This document shows positions 51,456 to 61,823 of a stretch of 64,000 bases of DNA, piece after piece; positions within the stretch are counted from its first letter, which is position 1; each line of letters opens with the position of its first letter. The stretch spans positions 62,001 to 126,000 of the forward strand of contig CAJXTB010000015.1 of NCBI GenBank assembly GCA_913061235.1, in the 5' to 3' direction. Both the position numbers and the translations under genes were made by a program. Origin of the DNA: an uncultured Pseudomonadota bacterium. GTDB lineage: Bacteria > Myxococcota_A > UBA796 > GCA-2862545. The notes under the pieces are model-generated. The model had not been told where the DNA came from. It saw only the letters and a program-made list of their open reading frames with translations, and searched no databases.

Positions 51456-52871
51456 ATGGACGGCTTTTCTACGGCGGTACCGCCGGCACGACGGATCTAC
51501 GCCAATCGAACGTTGAACCTCCGCGACATCGGCGCCATCGGGTTCGACATGGACTACACCTTGGTCCACTACGATGTCGCGGCCTGGGAAGGTGCGGCGT
51601 TCGCAGCGGCAAAGTCGATTCTTCTGCAGGAAGGGCTCGCAGTTGAGGACCTTAGCTTCGACCACACCGCCTTTTCGCGCGGTCTTGTACTGGACTTGGA
51701 GTGCGGAAACGTCGTCAAAGCCAACCGATTTGGCTACCCCAAGCGGGCGTCACATGGCACGGAGATGCTGCCGTGGCGTCAACAGCGTGACCTGTACGCT
51801 CGCACCTTTGTCGACCTTCGAGACAACCGATGGGTCTTTCTCAACACGCTGTTCTCCCTGTCCATGGCCAGCCTCTTCGCCCAGCTCGTCGACCGACTAG
51901 ACCGCAAAGCACTGCCCGGGGTCGCTTCCTACCGCGCCGCCTTCGAGCGCGTGTCTCACGCATTGTTCCGAGTGCACACCGAAGGACACATCAAAGACGC
52001 GGTCATCGCAGACCCGTCAGCCTTCATTGCCCCAGACCCAGAGACTCCCCTCGCCTTGCTCGACTTGCGACACGCCGGCAAAAAGCTAGCCCTCATCACG
52101 AATAGCGGGTGGACGTACACCCGAGCCATCATGGAACACACCTTTGACCCCTACCTATCGGGAGCATCTTGGCGTAGTCTCTTCGATGTCGTGATTGTGG
52201 CCGCGCGCAAGCCAACCTTCTTCACCCGCGAAGACCAAGTCTACCGTGTGGTGGATGCCGACCAAGGCCTGCTGCAGGAGCACATGGGACCCCTTGCTGC
52301 AGACGAGGCCTACCATGGCGGAAATGCAAGCCTCGTAGAGGACGCCTTCGGGTTGACCGGTCAGTCCATTCTGTACGTAGGCGACCATGTCTTCGCGGAC
52401 GTGAACGTCAGCAAGAAGCTCCTGCGCTGGCGAACCGGCCTAGTGGTTCGTGAGCTGGAAGAAGATGTGTTGGACGCTGGCGGAAATACCGGTGCCATCG
52501 CAGCGCTCATGCACGAAAAACGCGCCATTGAGCACCACATGAGTGTGATTCGACTCAAACAACAGCGACTCTCCAAGGCGTACGGTCCACAGCCCACAGA
52601 GTCCGCCGAGTCATTGACCGCCCAGCTCACCGGCTACTACCAGCACATTGAAGAACTGGACGCCAAGGTCAGCCCGCTAGTGGCCGCTCAAGGCACCCAT
52701 GGCAACGCGCGCTGGGGGTCCCTGTTCCGAGCCGGCAATGACAAGAGCCACTTGGCGCGTCAGGTCGAGCGATACGCCGACTTCTACACCTCGCGGGTCA
52801 GCAACCTGTTGTGGGCTACGCCGCACGCCTATCTTCGGTCCGAACGCGGCAGCCTACCGCACGATGAGTAG
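51456..52871 (+). CDS. HAD-superfamily 5'-nucleotidase (cytosolic purine type, HAD-IG)
   Basis: A 471-residue protein of the 5'-nucleotidase family related to eukaryotic cytosolic purine nucleotidase. The HAD motif I is IGFDMDYTLVHY (about 29-40, Asp nucleophile and acid), motif II LALITNSGWT, motif IV ILYVGDHVFADV. A helical cap with coiled-coil C-terminus follows. Family enzymes dephosphorylate IMP/GMP. Cytoplasmic. Confidence 0.9.
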   Translation: MDGFSTAVPPARRIYANRTLNLRDIGAIGFDMDYTLVHYDVAAWEGAAFAAAKSILLQEGLAVEDLSFDHTAFSRGLVLDLECGNVVKANRFGYPKRASHGTEMLPWRQQRDLYARTFVDLRDNRWVFLNTLFSLSMASLFAQLVDRLDRKALPGVASYRAAFERVSHALFRVHTEGHIKDAVIADPSAFIAPDPETPLALLDLRHAGKKLALITNSGWTYTRAIMEHTFDPYLSGASWRSLFDVVIVAARKPTFFTREDQVYRVVDADQGLLQEHMGPLAADEAYHGGNASLVEDAFGLTGQSILYVGDHVFADVNVSKKLLRWRTGLVVRELEEDVLDAGGNTGAIAALMHEKRAIEHHMSVIRLKQQRLSKAYGPQPTESAESLTAQLTGYYQHIEELDAKVSPLVAAQGTHGNARWGSLFRAGNDKSHLARQVERYADFYTSRVSNLLWATPHAYLRSERGSLPHDE

Positions 52872-52883
52872 CGGTAGACCGCC

Positions 52884-53198
52884 TCAGAGTGACCCGTCGA
52901 CCGCATCGGGTTTCGGAACGGGGTCGTACCCGCCGGCGTGAAACGGATGGCAGCGCAGAATCCGCTTGAAACCCATCCACGCGCCGACTGGGCCCCACAC
53001 TTCAATCGCCTCAAGCGTGTACGCCGAACACGTAGGCTGGTACCGGCAGGACGGCGGGGTCATTGGAGAGATGACCTTGCGGTAGAACAGAATCGGCAGG
53101 ATGAGCACCGTCACCACCCACGAGCGCTTCGCAGGGAGATGTTGGTGGTCATGTGCGGGATCCGCGCAGTCGTGCTCTGTTGGTAGTTCCTCGTTCAT
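52884..53198 (-). CDS. yidD: YidD, membrane protein insertion efficiency factor
   Basis: A 104-residue protein with the compact YidD core: an amphipathic N-terminal helix ([17 protein letters not shown]), [19 protein letters not shown] and [20 protein letters not shown]. YidD helps the YidC insertase. The ATG at 53198 overlaps the upstream stop (ATGA); a start at 53237 would lie inside the neighbour. It has an unusual acidic/His N-terminal extension ([12 protein letters not shown]). Not next to rnpA/yidC here. Confidence 0.93.
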   Translation of the reverse strand: MNEELPTEHDCADPAHDHQHLPAKRSWVVTVLILPILFYRKVISPMTPPSCRYQPTCSAYTLEAIEVWGPVGAWMGFKRILRCHPFHAGGYDPVPKPDAVDGSL

Positions 53199-54178
53199 CG
53201 TGCCTTGCACGCCAGCGAATGCGCCAAGTTCTCCCAAAAGGCGGCAGCACCGCCGAGCTTCTTCTCAGCAGCAAGTGCGCGGTCAATCGCGTCATCAAAG
53301 GGCACTGCAGTGCGCTCTGGCATCTCGTTCCAGTAGCCCGCATCGTCCGCAACCAAGTCCTGGGTCAGTCCGTGTACCAGTCGCTTGGCAATCTCGTAGT
53401 CGGCACGGCTCACCAGTCGAATCCAGTGACTCGACAGAGACGGTGTGAGCACCGGCACCTTAATCATCAGCGGACGAATGCCTCTCCGAGCCGCAATCCG
53501 AATCAAGATGTTCTGCGCAGTGAGGGTCTCGGGGCCTGGCAGGTCGAAGGCCTGTGACGTGGTCATCTCGTGGCTCAGCGCGTGATTCAGCGCATCGACA
53601 ACGTCTCCAACCCAGATGGGCTGGCTGCGGTTCTTCAACCACTTCGGCAGAATCATCACAGGCAAACGCAGCGCGAGGTCACGCACAATCAGCCAGCTCT
53701 CGGATCCCGCTCCGACCACCATTCCAGCGCGTAGTTCGATAGTGGAGACCTTCGTAGACGACCGCAGAACCTCGCCCGTCTTCAGGCGCGCGCGCAGGTG
53801 TTCGCTGACATCAGCGTCCTCACCGTTGTCCTTTGGTGCCGGCCCCCCCAAGTAGACAATACGACGGATTCCTGCACGTTCTGCGCACTCTAAAACCCGT
53901 CTAGCTGCGGCTTCCTCGGCATCTTCGAGGTGATCTCCGCCGTCTCGCATTCGGTGAACCAGGAAGACCAGAGCGTCTGCGCCTTCAAAGGCGCTGTTGA
54001 GCGTCTCTTCACGGTCAACATCCAGCTCCACCCAGTTGAATCCAGGCCGAACTGAGCCGGCCCGAACGGTATTGCGCGTGCCACAGCGGACTCGGAAGCC
54101 TTCGGTCTGCAGCCGGTCTACAAGGTGACGCCCGACAAAGCCGCTCGCTCCTGCAACAACAACGGTTTTACTGCTCAT
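53195..54178 (-). CDS. Atypical SDR / NmrA-like NAD(P)-binding protein
   Basis: A 327-residue protein with the Rossmann motif GASGFVG (9-15) and later GAGMVVG-type strands typical of complex I NDUFA9-like or NmrA-like atypical SDRs ([13 protein letters not shown]). The Y-x-x-x-K catalytic pair of classical SDRs is not obvious. In an operon with the DUF1990 and yidD genes through 4-base overlaps. Confidence 0.8.
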   Translation of the reverse strand: MSSKTVVVAGASGFVGRHLVDRLQTEGFRVRCGTRNTVRAGSVRPGFNWVELDVDREETLNSAFEGADALVFLVHRMRDGGDHLEDAEEAAARRVLECAERAGIRRIVYLGGPAPKDNGEDADVSEHLRARLKTGEVLRSSTKVSTIELRAGMVVGAGSESWLIVRDLALRLPVMILPKWLKNRSQPIWVGDVVDALNHALSHEMTTSQAFDLPGPETLTAQNILIRIAARRGIRPLMIKVPVLTPSLSSHWIRLVSRADYEIAKRLVHGLTQDLVADDAGYWNEMPERTAVPFDDAIDRALAAEKKLGGAAAFWENLAHSLACKAR

Positions 54179-54804
54179 GATTGCACCGCCCGCTTTACTG
54201 TGAGTACTGCATCTTCCGAGAACTTTCGCTGAATCGAGCGGGCTATCGGCGCCACCATCCGTACCAGCGGATGACGTGGCAGAGAGAACTTGAAGACCTC
54301 AAAGTCCACAATGTCCGACTGTTTATCCCACGTTGCAAGGAAACGTTCTTCACCCGCAACCGCATGATTGGCCAGAGTGCCGTACGCGAAGCCGAACTGT
54401 GCGCGGTCAGCATCCTCTTCATCAATGACGTAGACGACCCGACAGGCGTTCAGCGTCCACATGCCGAACTGGTGGGACGCGAACACAACCTCCGCCCCCT
54501 CCGCAAGCGTGTCGGCATGGATGAGATCGATCCAACTCTGGTGAAACATCCGGTAGGCGGAGATGGCCTGTTTCGCACGCTCAAAGGCTTCGCGCCCCAC
54601 CCCCACGTCATCCACCAGTCGGTCAACGGCCCACCCGCTAGGCGGCGCAGTACGCGTAGCGCCAACGTCTGGGTACGAGTAGGGCTCGCGGCTTGGCACG
54701 TGCGAGCCGCCAATTCGACGAGCCGGTTTACGTAGGTGAAAAAAGCGTTGCTTAGACAATGACTCGGCTCCACTGCGCTCCGAGTAACGCACCCTTCCCA
54801 ACAT
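54175..54804 (-). CDS. DUF1990 family protein
   Basis: A 209-residue protein whose central part (YPDVGATR...FERAKQAISAYRMFHQSW...FGFAYGTLANHAVAGEERF) matches the DUF1990 family, a START-like fold of unknown function. The start at 54804 leaves 25 bases to the divergent gene; the upstream ATG at 54963 would run 134 bases into that gene. ATGA overlap with the SDR gene. Confidence 0.8.
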   Translation of the reverse strand: MLGRVRYSERSGAESLSKQRFFHLRKPARRIGGSHVPSREPYSYPDVGATRTAPPSGWAVDRLVDDVGVGREAFERAKQAISAYRMFHQSWIDLIHADTLAEGAEVVFASHQFGMWTLNACRVVYVIDEEDADRAQFGFAYGTLANHAVAGEERFLATWDKQSDIVDFEVFKFSLPRHPLVRMVAPIARSIQRKFSEDAVLTVKRAVQS

Positions 54805-54829
54805 CGGACGCGCAGCGTACTGTGACACT

Positions 54830-55603
54830 GTGAACGAGACCGAACCCGACGAAATCGCCCTCGCTGCTGAGGCCCGAAGTGTAGCCCATAGTGCGGCCAC
54901 CATCGCGACCTCGTGGGCCGCGACCCACCTCCAGGCGTCATCGAAGCACCGACTGCTCAACATGGGCTGGAATACGGCGGTCGGCGCTCTTGTCGGAAGG
55001 CCCGCTCATGGCCTGTCCGCAGGTGTGCGACTCGCAGATCTGAACTTGGTCCTCGTTCGCGACGACACCCTGCTGCGCAATCGACCGGTGAGCGGCACCT
55101 CTCCTGCCGATTTGGTCACCTGGCTGCGCACCACGGCCGCAGCTCTGGGCGGACGCGACTCTCGCTTGTCCCTGCCCCCCTACGACCCTCCTGCAGGATT
55201 CTCGGCCACAACGCCGCTTCCAGTGGTGAGCCCGGACGCTTCCACCCAACTCAACACATACTTTGCGAGGGCTGCGGCCATTCTCGACGACTTGAGCCGG
55301 GAGCATGAGACCGACGACGACCCACGATGTTGGCCGCGCGACTTTGACCTGTCCTTAAGGATTCCGCTCGCCCAAGCCGAGGACCGCTACGTCGACGTTA
55401 GCTACGGCGAGTTCGACGGTGCAGTGTGCTGGGGAGTCTGGCCGTCCGACGAGACAGAAGCCCCCACCCTACGCCAAGGCAGCTGGGTTGAAGGCGACCG
55501 ACCCGGCGCCATCCTGCTGGAGTCCGAGCTGCCTGAGTTCGGCGGCGAGCGTGCCATCCGGGAATGGCTGTCGAGCATCTTGCCCCCGCTACTTCACGGC
55601 TAA
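54830..55603 (+). CDS. Unknown cytoplasmic protein
   Basis: A 257-residue protein with GTG start, no signal peptide or membrane segment, and no family recognised. It is rich in acidic residues and Trp near the end (CWPRDFDLSLRIPLAQAEDRYVDVSYGEFDGAVCWGVWP). A TACTGT lies six bases before the GTG. It is divergent from the DUF1990 gene. Confidence 0.6.
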   Translation: MNETEPDEIALAAEARSVAHSAATIATSWAATHLQASSKHRLLNMGWNTAVGALVGRPAHGLSAGVRLADLNLVLVRDDTLLRNRPVSGTSPADLVTWLRTTAAALGGRDSRLSLPPYDPPAGFSATTPLPVVSPDASTQLNTYFARAAAILDDLSREHETDDDPRCWPRDFDLSLRIPLAQAEDRYVDVSYGEFDGAVCWGVWPSDETEAPTLRQGSWVEGDRPGAILLESELPEFGGERAIREWLSSILPPLLHG

Positions 55604-55647
55604 CCTTAGATTGGTTGACCAAGGCGAGGCGCCGCGAGAGCCAGTCC

Positions 55648-56631
55648 CTAAGCGTCGACTGTCTCGTCCGCGTCTGCCTCGGTGGCCACTACATCCGCGT
55701 CGTACGCTTCTTGCAGGGCGTCCAGAACGTCGTCTGGCAGCTGACTCGGTAGCTTGACTTGAAGCACAGCCAGTAGGTCACCGGTCTGCTTACGACGTGT
55801 CACGCCCTTACCAGACAAGCGCATCTTCTGGCCCGACTGAACACCTGGCTTGATGGTGAGTTTGACGTCACCTTGCAGCGTTGGGACCACGACCTTCCCG
55901 CCGCGCATGGCGTCAACGACCGTGATGTCCACGTCGACCAAAAGGTTGAGGCCGTCACGCCGGAATCGGGCGTGGGGCTGCACCTGAATGGTGAGGCGCA
56001 GGTCACCATTGCGCCCGCCCTGTTGTCCACGACCACCCTGGCCACGCAGCTTGAGCGACTCCCCGTCTTTGACACCCGCAGGAATGCGAATCTTGATGTT
56101 TCGCCCATCACTCAAGACGAGCGGACGTTCACCACCGAGCACCGACATGTCGAACGGAACCACAACATTCGCGGTGATGTCCTGGCCGGGAGATGGGCCA
56201 AAGCCACTGCTGAATCCAGATCCACCAAATCCACCACCGGCACCCGGACCGAATCCAGAGTTGACGCCGGGCCGACCGCCACCACCCATGCCAAACATGC
56301 CGCCGAGCAGGTCTCCAAGGTCCACGTTTCCGCCGCCCATGTTCACGCTGCGACCGCGACCGCTTGTTGCGGACCGGTAGGCACGGGCCTGGTTGGCGTC
56401 AAACCCTGGCTTGGTCGACACATCACCGAAGGCATCGTACAGTTCGCGCTTTTCCTTGTCTCCCAAGGTGTCCCACGCCGAGCTGACTTCCTTGAACCGC
56501 TTCTCCGCTCGAGGGTTGTCCTTGTTGCGGTCAGGATGCGTCTGTCGGGCCAGCTTACGGTAGGCCTTCTTGATGACGTCGTGGTCGTCCGTCTTGCGAA
56601 CTCCGAGAACGTCGTAGAGGTCTTGAGCCAT
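55648..56631 (-). CDS. DnaJ/CbpA-type J-domain chaperone without zinc finger
   Basis: A 327-residue protein: J domain (residues 1-70, HPD present in QTHPDRNKD), a Gly/Phe-rich region (about 95-150) and two client-binding beta domains (VVVPFDMSVLGGERPLVL, IKIRIPAGVKDGESLKLRGQG). No CxxCxGxG zinc-finger repeats, so it is of the CbpA class. It helps DnaK. AGGAGG precedes the ATG at 56631. Confidence 0.92.
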   Translation of the reverse strand: MAQDLYDVLGVRKTDDHDVIKKAYRKLARQTHPDRNKDNPRAEKRFKEVSSAWDTLGDKEKRELYDAFGDVSTKPGFDANQARAYRSATSGRGRSVNMGGGNVDLGDLLGGMFGMGGGGRPGVNSGFGPGAGGGFGGSGFSSGFGPSPGQDITANVVVPFDMSVLGGERPLVLSDGRNIKIRIPAGVKDGESLKLRGQGGRGQQGGRNGDLRLTIQVQPHARFRRDGLNLLVDVDITVVDAMRGGKVVVPTLQGDVKLTIKPGVQSGQKMRLSGKGVTRRKQTGDLLAVLQVKLPSQLPDDVLDALQEAYDADVVATEADADETVDA

Positions 56632-56699
56632 GGTGGCCTCCTGCGAATGGCTCACAGATGACCACGTAGACCGTGATGACAACCCCTACACTGAGACGA

Positions 56700-58406
56700 C
56701 TACCGACGACGTCGCAGGCCGAACAAGACCGGGAGCAACACGCCCGCCATCCATGGCGTCGGAGCACTGCTACAGCCACAGGCATCGAGCTCGCCGTCGC
56801 CGTCGCCGTCACCAGCGTTGGGGGTTGTGTCGTCTTCTACATCCCCGGTGTCGTCGATGACAACGTCTGTTCCCTCGTCCTCAACCGGCTCGTCCGCCAA
56901 CACCCGCTCCACCCAGCCAAGAGCATCCGCTTGAATGTAGCGCTCACCGAAGGCCTGCATCCACGGGCGACCGTCCTCCTCTTCGGACGCATCAATGAGC
57001 AGCTGGCCCGTGATGGTGCTCGCGTACAGCAGGTCCAAGTGCGACAGGTTCACAATTTGGACTTCTTCGACGCGCGCGCCGCGAGCGGTCAGTGCGTCAG
57101 TATTCGTGGCGCTGGTGACAAAGACCACGCCATCAGATTCACCAGTGATTTCGCCTAGGACCAAGTCCCCACGAGCGATTCCAGTGACTTCCGCAGTCGT
57201 GAGTCCTTCACCGAGCAGGCCGTCTCCGACCAAGCTGCCGACGAACTCGGACCACGTATCGGCGCTAGCCCCAATCTCGCCTGCGTAGGCTTCGTCGTAC
57301 AGGGCTGTGACCCAGTCCACACCGTTGGACAGTACGGCACTTCGGCCAGCGAGGATGAACAGCTCAACGTCAGGGTCCACGCCGGTAGCCGCAATGCGCG
57401 AAATGACGTCTCCGCCGTCCGCAATCGCCGCATCAATGCCAGCGGAGCTAGAGAAGAAGCCAACGCCGCCTTCATAGGTGGTGTACCAGTCTTGCTGTAG
57501 GGCGTACGCCCCCAAGGTCGGGTTTTCACCGGGAAGGGTGTACGGCTGGCGGGCCAAGATCTGGCGTTGCCCTGGGAACAAGTCGCCATCCGCAGACAGG
57601 TGGTCTTGGGCCGAGAGGTCCACGCTATTCCACCAGCTTGCCGCCCCTGCCGGGTAGTAGGTCGACCACGATGACGGCGTCAGCGCGGTGTCTGAGTCCA
57701 GCGCCGCGTAGTTGTTGGCGGTCCAGCGGAACGTGGTGTCGGTACCCGCGAGCGGCGTAGCAATGAACACAGCCCGTCGGACATCTCCCCGGTAGACGGT
57801 TCCGGCAGACGCGTAGTCGGGGCGACCCCAGTCGGTGTTCGCGGCGTTCGACAGGTAGATGGACGCGGAAGTACCGCCCTTGCTGTGGGCCACCAAGTCC
57901 ACCTGCTCGGCACCGGTCCGGTGACGAATGCGGGCAATGGCATCTGCAATGAGCTCGGCCTGCTTGAAGACGTCTCCGTGCGGGTGCGCGAAGGTCAAGG
58001 CGTAGACGGGGCGTCCGGTGCGGTCTAGGCGCGAGGCCATGGTCACAAAGGAACGGCTGCCGTTGTCTCCGGCACCGTGAACCATCAGGATGGGCGTTCC
58101 GTTGGCAACCGTCTCACTAAGCCCCATGTGCAGCAAGGCACTGTGTGAGCCGGGTCTTGCCGTCCCGAAGCTCTGACGGATGAACGGCGCGTAGTTGATG
58201 TTCTCCGGCCACTCCGTCGCCGTATTGAACGTATCCGCCGACAGCAGCGTCCGATCCGGGTCTTCGAGGCGCTCAATGGCTGACCAGAGCTTAATCACAC
58301 CATCCGAGGTGTAGGTCTCATCGCCGGTCAGACGCTCAGCGGGTGTTGTCGCGTCGAATCCTGGGGTCGCGAAGGCCACGCCCATGCAAAGCAACCAAGC
58401 AATCAT
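56700..58406 (-). CDS. Secreted lipase/esterase-like protein with MYXO-CTERM-like tail
   Basis: A 568-residue exported alpha/beta hydrolase. Signal peptide (MIAWLLCMGVAFA), MVHGAGDNGSR as oxyanion loop, nucleophile elbow AHSKGG (near 180) as in lipases, and SHLDLLY holding a candidate His. The tail is Asp/Gly-rich, then CGCSS, a hydrophobic helix and RRRR, a MYXO-CTERM-like anchor. Last gene of the polyhydroxyalkanoate operon (ATGA overlap with the gene before), so a surface polyester or lipid hydrolase is possible. Confidence 0.82.
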   Translation of the reverse strand: MIAWLLCMGVAFATPGFDATTPAERLTGDETYTSDGVIKLWSAIERLEDPDRTLLSADTFNTATEWPENINYAPFIRQSFGTARPGSHSALLHMGLSETVANGTPILMVHGAGDNGSRSFVTMASRLDRTGRPVYALTFAHPHGDVFKQAELIADAIARIRHRTGAEQVDLVAHSKGGTSASIYLSNAANTDWGRPDYASAGTVYRGDVRRAVFIATPLAGTDTTFRWTANNYAALDSDTALTPSSWSTYYPAGAASWWNSVDLSAQDHLSADGDLFPGQRQILARQPYTLPGENPTLGAYALQQDWYTTYEGGVGFFSSSAGIDAAIADGGDVISRIAATGVDPDVELFILAGRSAVLSNGVDWVTALYDEAYAGEIGASADTWSEFVGSLVGDGLLGEGLTTAEVTGIARGDLVLGEITGESDGVVFVTSATNTDALTARGARVEEVQIVNLSHLDLLYASTITGQLLIDASEEEDGRPWMQAFGERYIQADALGWVERVLADEPVEDEGTDVVIDDTGDVEDDTTPNAGDGDGDGELDACGCSSAPTPWMAGVLLPVLFGLRRRR

Positions 58407-59338
58407 GGCGTCTCCAAAAAGCGCATCATCGCGCGGTTGAACCCAGTCGGGTCATCGTGATGGGCGGTGTGACCCGCGGTATCGAGCCAACACAAGTGTG
58501 CGTTGGGCAGCTGAGCAATGCCGTCATCCGCTACTTGGCGAGTGGTCGAGCGGGTAAAGACGCGGTTCGGAATGAGCGTGTCGCGGCCGCCAAAGACCAC
58601 GAGGGTCGGTGCGTGCACCTGCGATAGCTGCTCAAAGACGGGCTCATCCAACATACCGGCGACGCTGCGAGAGACGGCGCGGCTCGTGTTGTAGAACAAT
58701 GGATGCAGGCCGATTCGCACACGCTGCTCAACCAACAGCTCCACATGGGAGTCATTGCGGGCAAACACCGCGGTATTGAAGTTCGTACGAATGGCGGGCT
58801 CTTTCGACTGCTGAGCGCGGTCTCGTGTCCAATACGCCTTCATCACGGACGCCGCAGCGGGGACGAACTGCTCGAATCCGGCCGGCGCCGACAACACCAG
58901 CCGACGTACGCGGTCGGGAAAGCGAGCCGCCAAGTTCAACGCGACCTGTCCGCCCATGCTGTGGGCAACGATGTCCACCTGCTCCACTCCAAGAGAATCG
59001 AGCCAAGCCACCACAATGTCCGCGAACCACGACGGCGTGTACGGCGCATCCGGTGCGTCAGAGCTTCCGTATCCAGGCAGGTCGAGTGCGAGTACCCGCC
59101 GCTTCTCAGCGACGGGAGCCAGCTGCAGACGCCAAAAATCCATCCACGCAGACAGACCGTGAAGGAACACAACGGGCGTGCCGTCCCGCTCACCGCTGTC
59201 GATTGTGTTGATGTCCATGCCAGACACGCGAACGCGACGGGACGGCATGGGAGTGACCAGATCTCGCGGAGATAGCGGCCCTTTAGCGGTGCTCGGTGTA
59301 GGTTCCGGGCGAACCAGGGACAACCAGCTGGCCATCAT
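58403..59338 (-). CDS. Alpha/beta hydrolase
   Basis: A 311-residue hydrolase with FLHGLSAW, nucleophile elbow AHSMGG, acid strand VVFGGRDTLIP and catalytic TAGHTAHHDDP. No signal peptide. Overlaps its neighbours by ATGA on both sides, in the operon led by the PhaE-like gene, and so may act as an intracellular polyhydroxyalkanoate- or CoA-ester-related hydrolase. Confidence 0.85.
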   Translation of the reverse strand: MMASWLSLVRPEPTPSTAKGPLSPRDLVTPMPSRRVRVSGMDINTIDSGERDGTPVVFLHGLSAWMDFWRLQLAPVAEKRRVLALDLPGYGSSDAPDAPYTPSWFADIVVAWLDSLGVEQVDIVAHSMGGQVALNLAARFPDRVRRLVLSAPAGFEQFVPAAASVMKAYWTRDRAQQSKEPAIRTNFNTAVFARNDSHVELLVEQRVRIGLHPLFYNTSRAVSRSVAGMLDEPVFEQLSQVHAPTLVVFGGRDTLIPNRVFTRSTTRQVADDGIAQLPNAHLCWLDTAGHTAHHDDPTGFNRAMMRFLETP

Positions 59339-60795
59339 GATGCACCCACTGCGCGGCGAATGAGCGCGGGCTTGTCGATCTTGCCGCTTCCCGTTCGCGG
59401 GAGCATCGCCACCACTTCGATACGCTTGGGTTGCTTGAACTTGGCCAATCTGCCGGCCAAAAAACCACGAATCGCGTCCGTGCCAAGCTCAGCCCCGGGC
59501 CTGCCCTCAATGTAGGCCACGCCAACTTCGCCCCAGCGCACGTCGGGAATACCGACCACGGCTGCGAGCGCCACACCGGGACAATCGGCAATCACCGCCT
59601 CGACTTCGGCTGGGTACACATTCTCGCCCCCAGAGATGAACATCTCCTTCTTGCGACCGCTCACCGTGAAGAAGCCGTCGGCATCCCGGGTGAGAACGTC
59701 TCCGGTGTGAAACCAGCCGTTGGTGATGCTCTTGGCGGTTGCCTCTGGGTCATTCCAGTAGCCGCCGCAGACCACGGGCCCTTTGAGCCAGAGTTCACCA
59801 GGCTCGCCAACGTCGCACTCCGAGCCATCATCACGCACGAGCTTCGCGGCAACATGATGGATGGGAAGGCCGACCGTTCCTGCTTTGCTGCGGATATGCG
59901 TCGGCGGCAATGAGAAGCAGTTCGGCCCCACTTCGGTCAGGCCAAAGCCCTGACGAAGCGGAATGTTTCGCGCGGCGTACCGCTCAAGAAGCGCATTCGG
60001 CAACGCAGCGCCGCCGCACAGGGCATCTCGCACCCGTGTGAGGTCGGTCGTCTCAAAGTCTTCATGATCCGCCATCATTTGGTAGATGGTCGGAACGCCC
60101 ATGAGCAAGGTGATGCCCTCCCGCGCAATGGTCGCCAGGCTCTCTGCCACGTCAAGCCGAGGGGTCAATACCACCCGTCCGCCGCGGTGCAGCAACGGGG
60201 TGGTGAGGCAGTTCAGGCCACCGGTGTGAAAGAGCGGGGCAAACGTGAGGGTGGCGTCGTCTGCGGTCAGGTTGCACGCCAGCGTGGTGTTGACCGCATT
60301 CCAGTGCAGCTGCTGATGTGTCAGCATCGCTCCCTTCGGACGCCCGGAACTGCCCGAGGTGTACATCAGCACCCAAGGGTCGCTCATGTGAAGGCTGACC
60401 GGCTTTACGGCTGCTGCGGGTGCAGGTGTGGTGAGGGGCTCGGCTCCCTCTAGGCGACCGGCGTGTCTGTCATCGCAAAAGACCACCTTCGGACTTGCAT
60501 GCCCGCACTGCCAGTTGAGCTCGGCATCCGCGAGACGCCAGTTCATCGGAAAGAGGACAGCGCCAATGTCCGCAACGGCAAACAGCAATGCGAGGGTCTC
60601 TCCGCGGTTCTCCGCCAGAACCGCAACACGGTCTCCTCTACAGACATCGCGCTCTCGCAGCAGCGCAGCCCACGCGTTGGCCTCATCTCGGAGTTGTGCG
60701 TAGGTCCAACGCCGCCCTGTTCCCAGGTCGTAGACCGCTTCACGGTTGGGCGAGAAGCGACTCCACACGTCTAGCCAGTTGCTGACGGCCCTCAT
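59335..60795 (-). CDS. AMP-dependent acyl-CoA synthetase/ligase
   Basis: A 486-residue ANL-superfamily enzyme. AMP-binding motif YTSGSSGRPKGAMLTH, then GWFHTGDVL and the C-terminal SGKIDK lysine are all present. It activates a carboxylic acid as an acyl-CoA. Between phaC and a hydrolase (ATGA overlaps), it could supply hydroxyacyl-CoA or fatty acyl-CoA for polymer synthesis. Confidence 0.9.
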   Translation of the reverse strand: MRAVSNWLDVWSRFSPNREAVYDLGTGRRWTYAQLRDEANAWAALLRERDVCRGDRVAVLAENRGETLALLFAVADIGAVLFPMNWRLADAELNWQCGHASPKVVFCDDRHAGRLEGAEPLTTPAPAAAVKPVSLHMSDPWVLMYTSGSSGRPKGAMLTHQQLHWNAVNTTLACNLTADDATLTFAPLFHTGGLNCLTTPLLHRGGRVVLTPRLDVAESLATIAREGITLLMGVPTIYQMMADHEDFETTDLTRVRDALCGGAALPNALLERYAARNIPLRQGFGLTEVGPNCFSLPPTHIRSKAGTVGLPIHHVAAKLVRDDGSECDVGEPGELWLKGPVVCGGYWNDPEATAKSITNGWFHTGDVLTRDADGFFTVSGRKKEMFISGGENVYPAEVEAVIADCPGVALAAVVGIPDVRWGEVGVAYIEGRPGAELGTDAIRGFLAGRLAKFKQPKRIEVVAMLPRTGSGKIDKPALIRRAVGAS

Positions 60796-61823
60796 GGCTG
60801 GACCCGCCGGAACCAGCCGTCGAGCAGCGGCAACAAATGCCGCGATGCAGCAGAGCCGACCACACAGCCAATGTGTCCGGTCGGAATCACCTCGACCGTG
60901 ACGTCGTCGCTGCCAGTCGCCTCTGCAACAGGAAGACAGGCTTCTTTGGGGGCAATGAAGTCGCGTTCCGACGCTACGACCAACACCGGACAGGTGATGT
61001 TGCGCAGGTCGATTTCTTTTCCACGAACCACCCAGCCGCCGTCCAGCAGAGCGTCTTTTTGGTAGGCGTTGCGGATGAATTCTCTTGCAAACACAGCGGG
61101 CAGCGGCACATTTTCTTCAAGCCAGCGTTCGCGGGCCATCACACGAGCCATTCGGGCGGGGTCACCGCTCGCCTTTTCGATGCCGATGTACTTGGTCCAG
61201 TTGCCCATGGGGTCCAACAGCTTGAAGCCCGCCGACATACTCTCCACCGAGACCAATCCGCCGGTCAACGCCTTGTCTACGTCCATGACCTCGGGTGCAA
61301 CAAGGTCGCGGAATCGCCCACCTTCGGAGAAGCGAAATGGCGCGTTCAAGAGCACGAGACCGGCGAATCGCTCGGGAGCTAGCGCTGCAAGCATGGCTGC
61401 AAGCACGCCGCCCTGACAGTAGCCAAACACCAGTGCTTTCGGCTGACCGGCATGACGACAGATGCGATCAATGCTGCGCGACAGCAATTCATGGAGGACG
61501 TACCCAGTGTCCTCAGCGGCATCTTCCTCGCCGGGAATGCCCCAGTCGACCAGGTAGACCGGATGCCCCATCGCCGACAGGGAGGCTACAACAGAGCGGT
61601 CCGGTTCAAGGTCCAGAATGTAGGCCCGATTGATCAGCGATGGGACCAGGATAACGGGCGTTTTCTGAATAGATTCGCCGGTTGGTGCATAGTAACGAAC
61701 CGCCAGCTTGTCGTGTTGATGCACCACAACATGCGCTGTCTGCCCGACTGGGGGCCTAGCCACGGTGGCGTGCAACAACCAACCACGCTGGACCTGCGAC
61801 GTTGCGTCCGCTCCCGGAATCAC
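60792..61823 (-). CDS. phaC: Polyhydroxyalkanoate synthase subunit PhaC (class III/IV)
   Basis: A 343-residue alpha/beta-fold synthase. The lipase-like box is GYCQGG (Cys nucleophile), with ASERDFIAP holding the Asp and TGHIGCVVG the His. Length of about 350 fits class III or IV, which need a PhaE or PhaR partner; the gene just upstream encodes a likely one (ATGA overlap). It polymerises hydroxyacyl-CoA into storage polyester granules. Confidence 0.92.
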   Translation of the reverse strand: MIPGADATSQVQRGWLLHATVARPPVGQTAHVVVHQHDKLAVRYYAPTGESIQKTPVILVPSLINRAYILDLEPDRSVVASLSAMGHPVYLVDWGIPGEEDAAEDTGYVLHELLSRSIDRICRHAGQPKALVFGYCQGGVLAAMLAALAPERFAGLVLLNAPFRFSEGGRFRDLVAPEVMDVDKALTGGLVSVESMSAGFKLLDPMGNWTKYIGIEKASGDPARMARVMARERWLEENVPLPAVFAREFIRNAYQKDALLDGGWVVRGKEIDLRNITCPVLVVASERDFIAPKEACLPVAEATGSDDVTVEVIPTGHIGCVVGSAASRHLLPLLDGWFRRVQP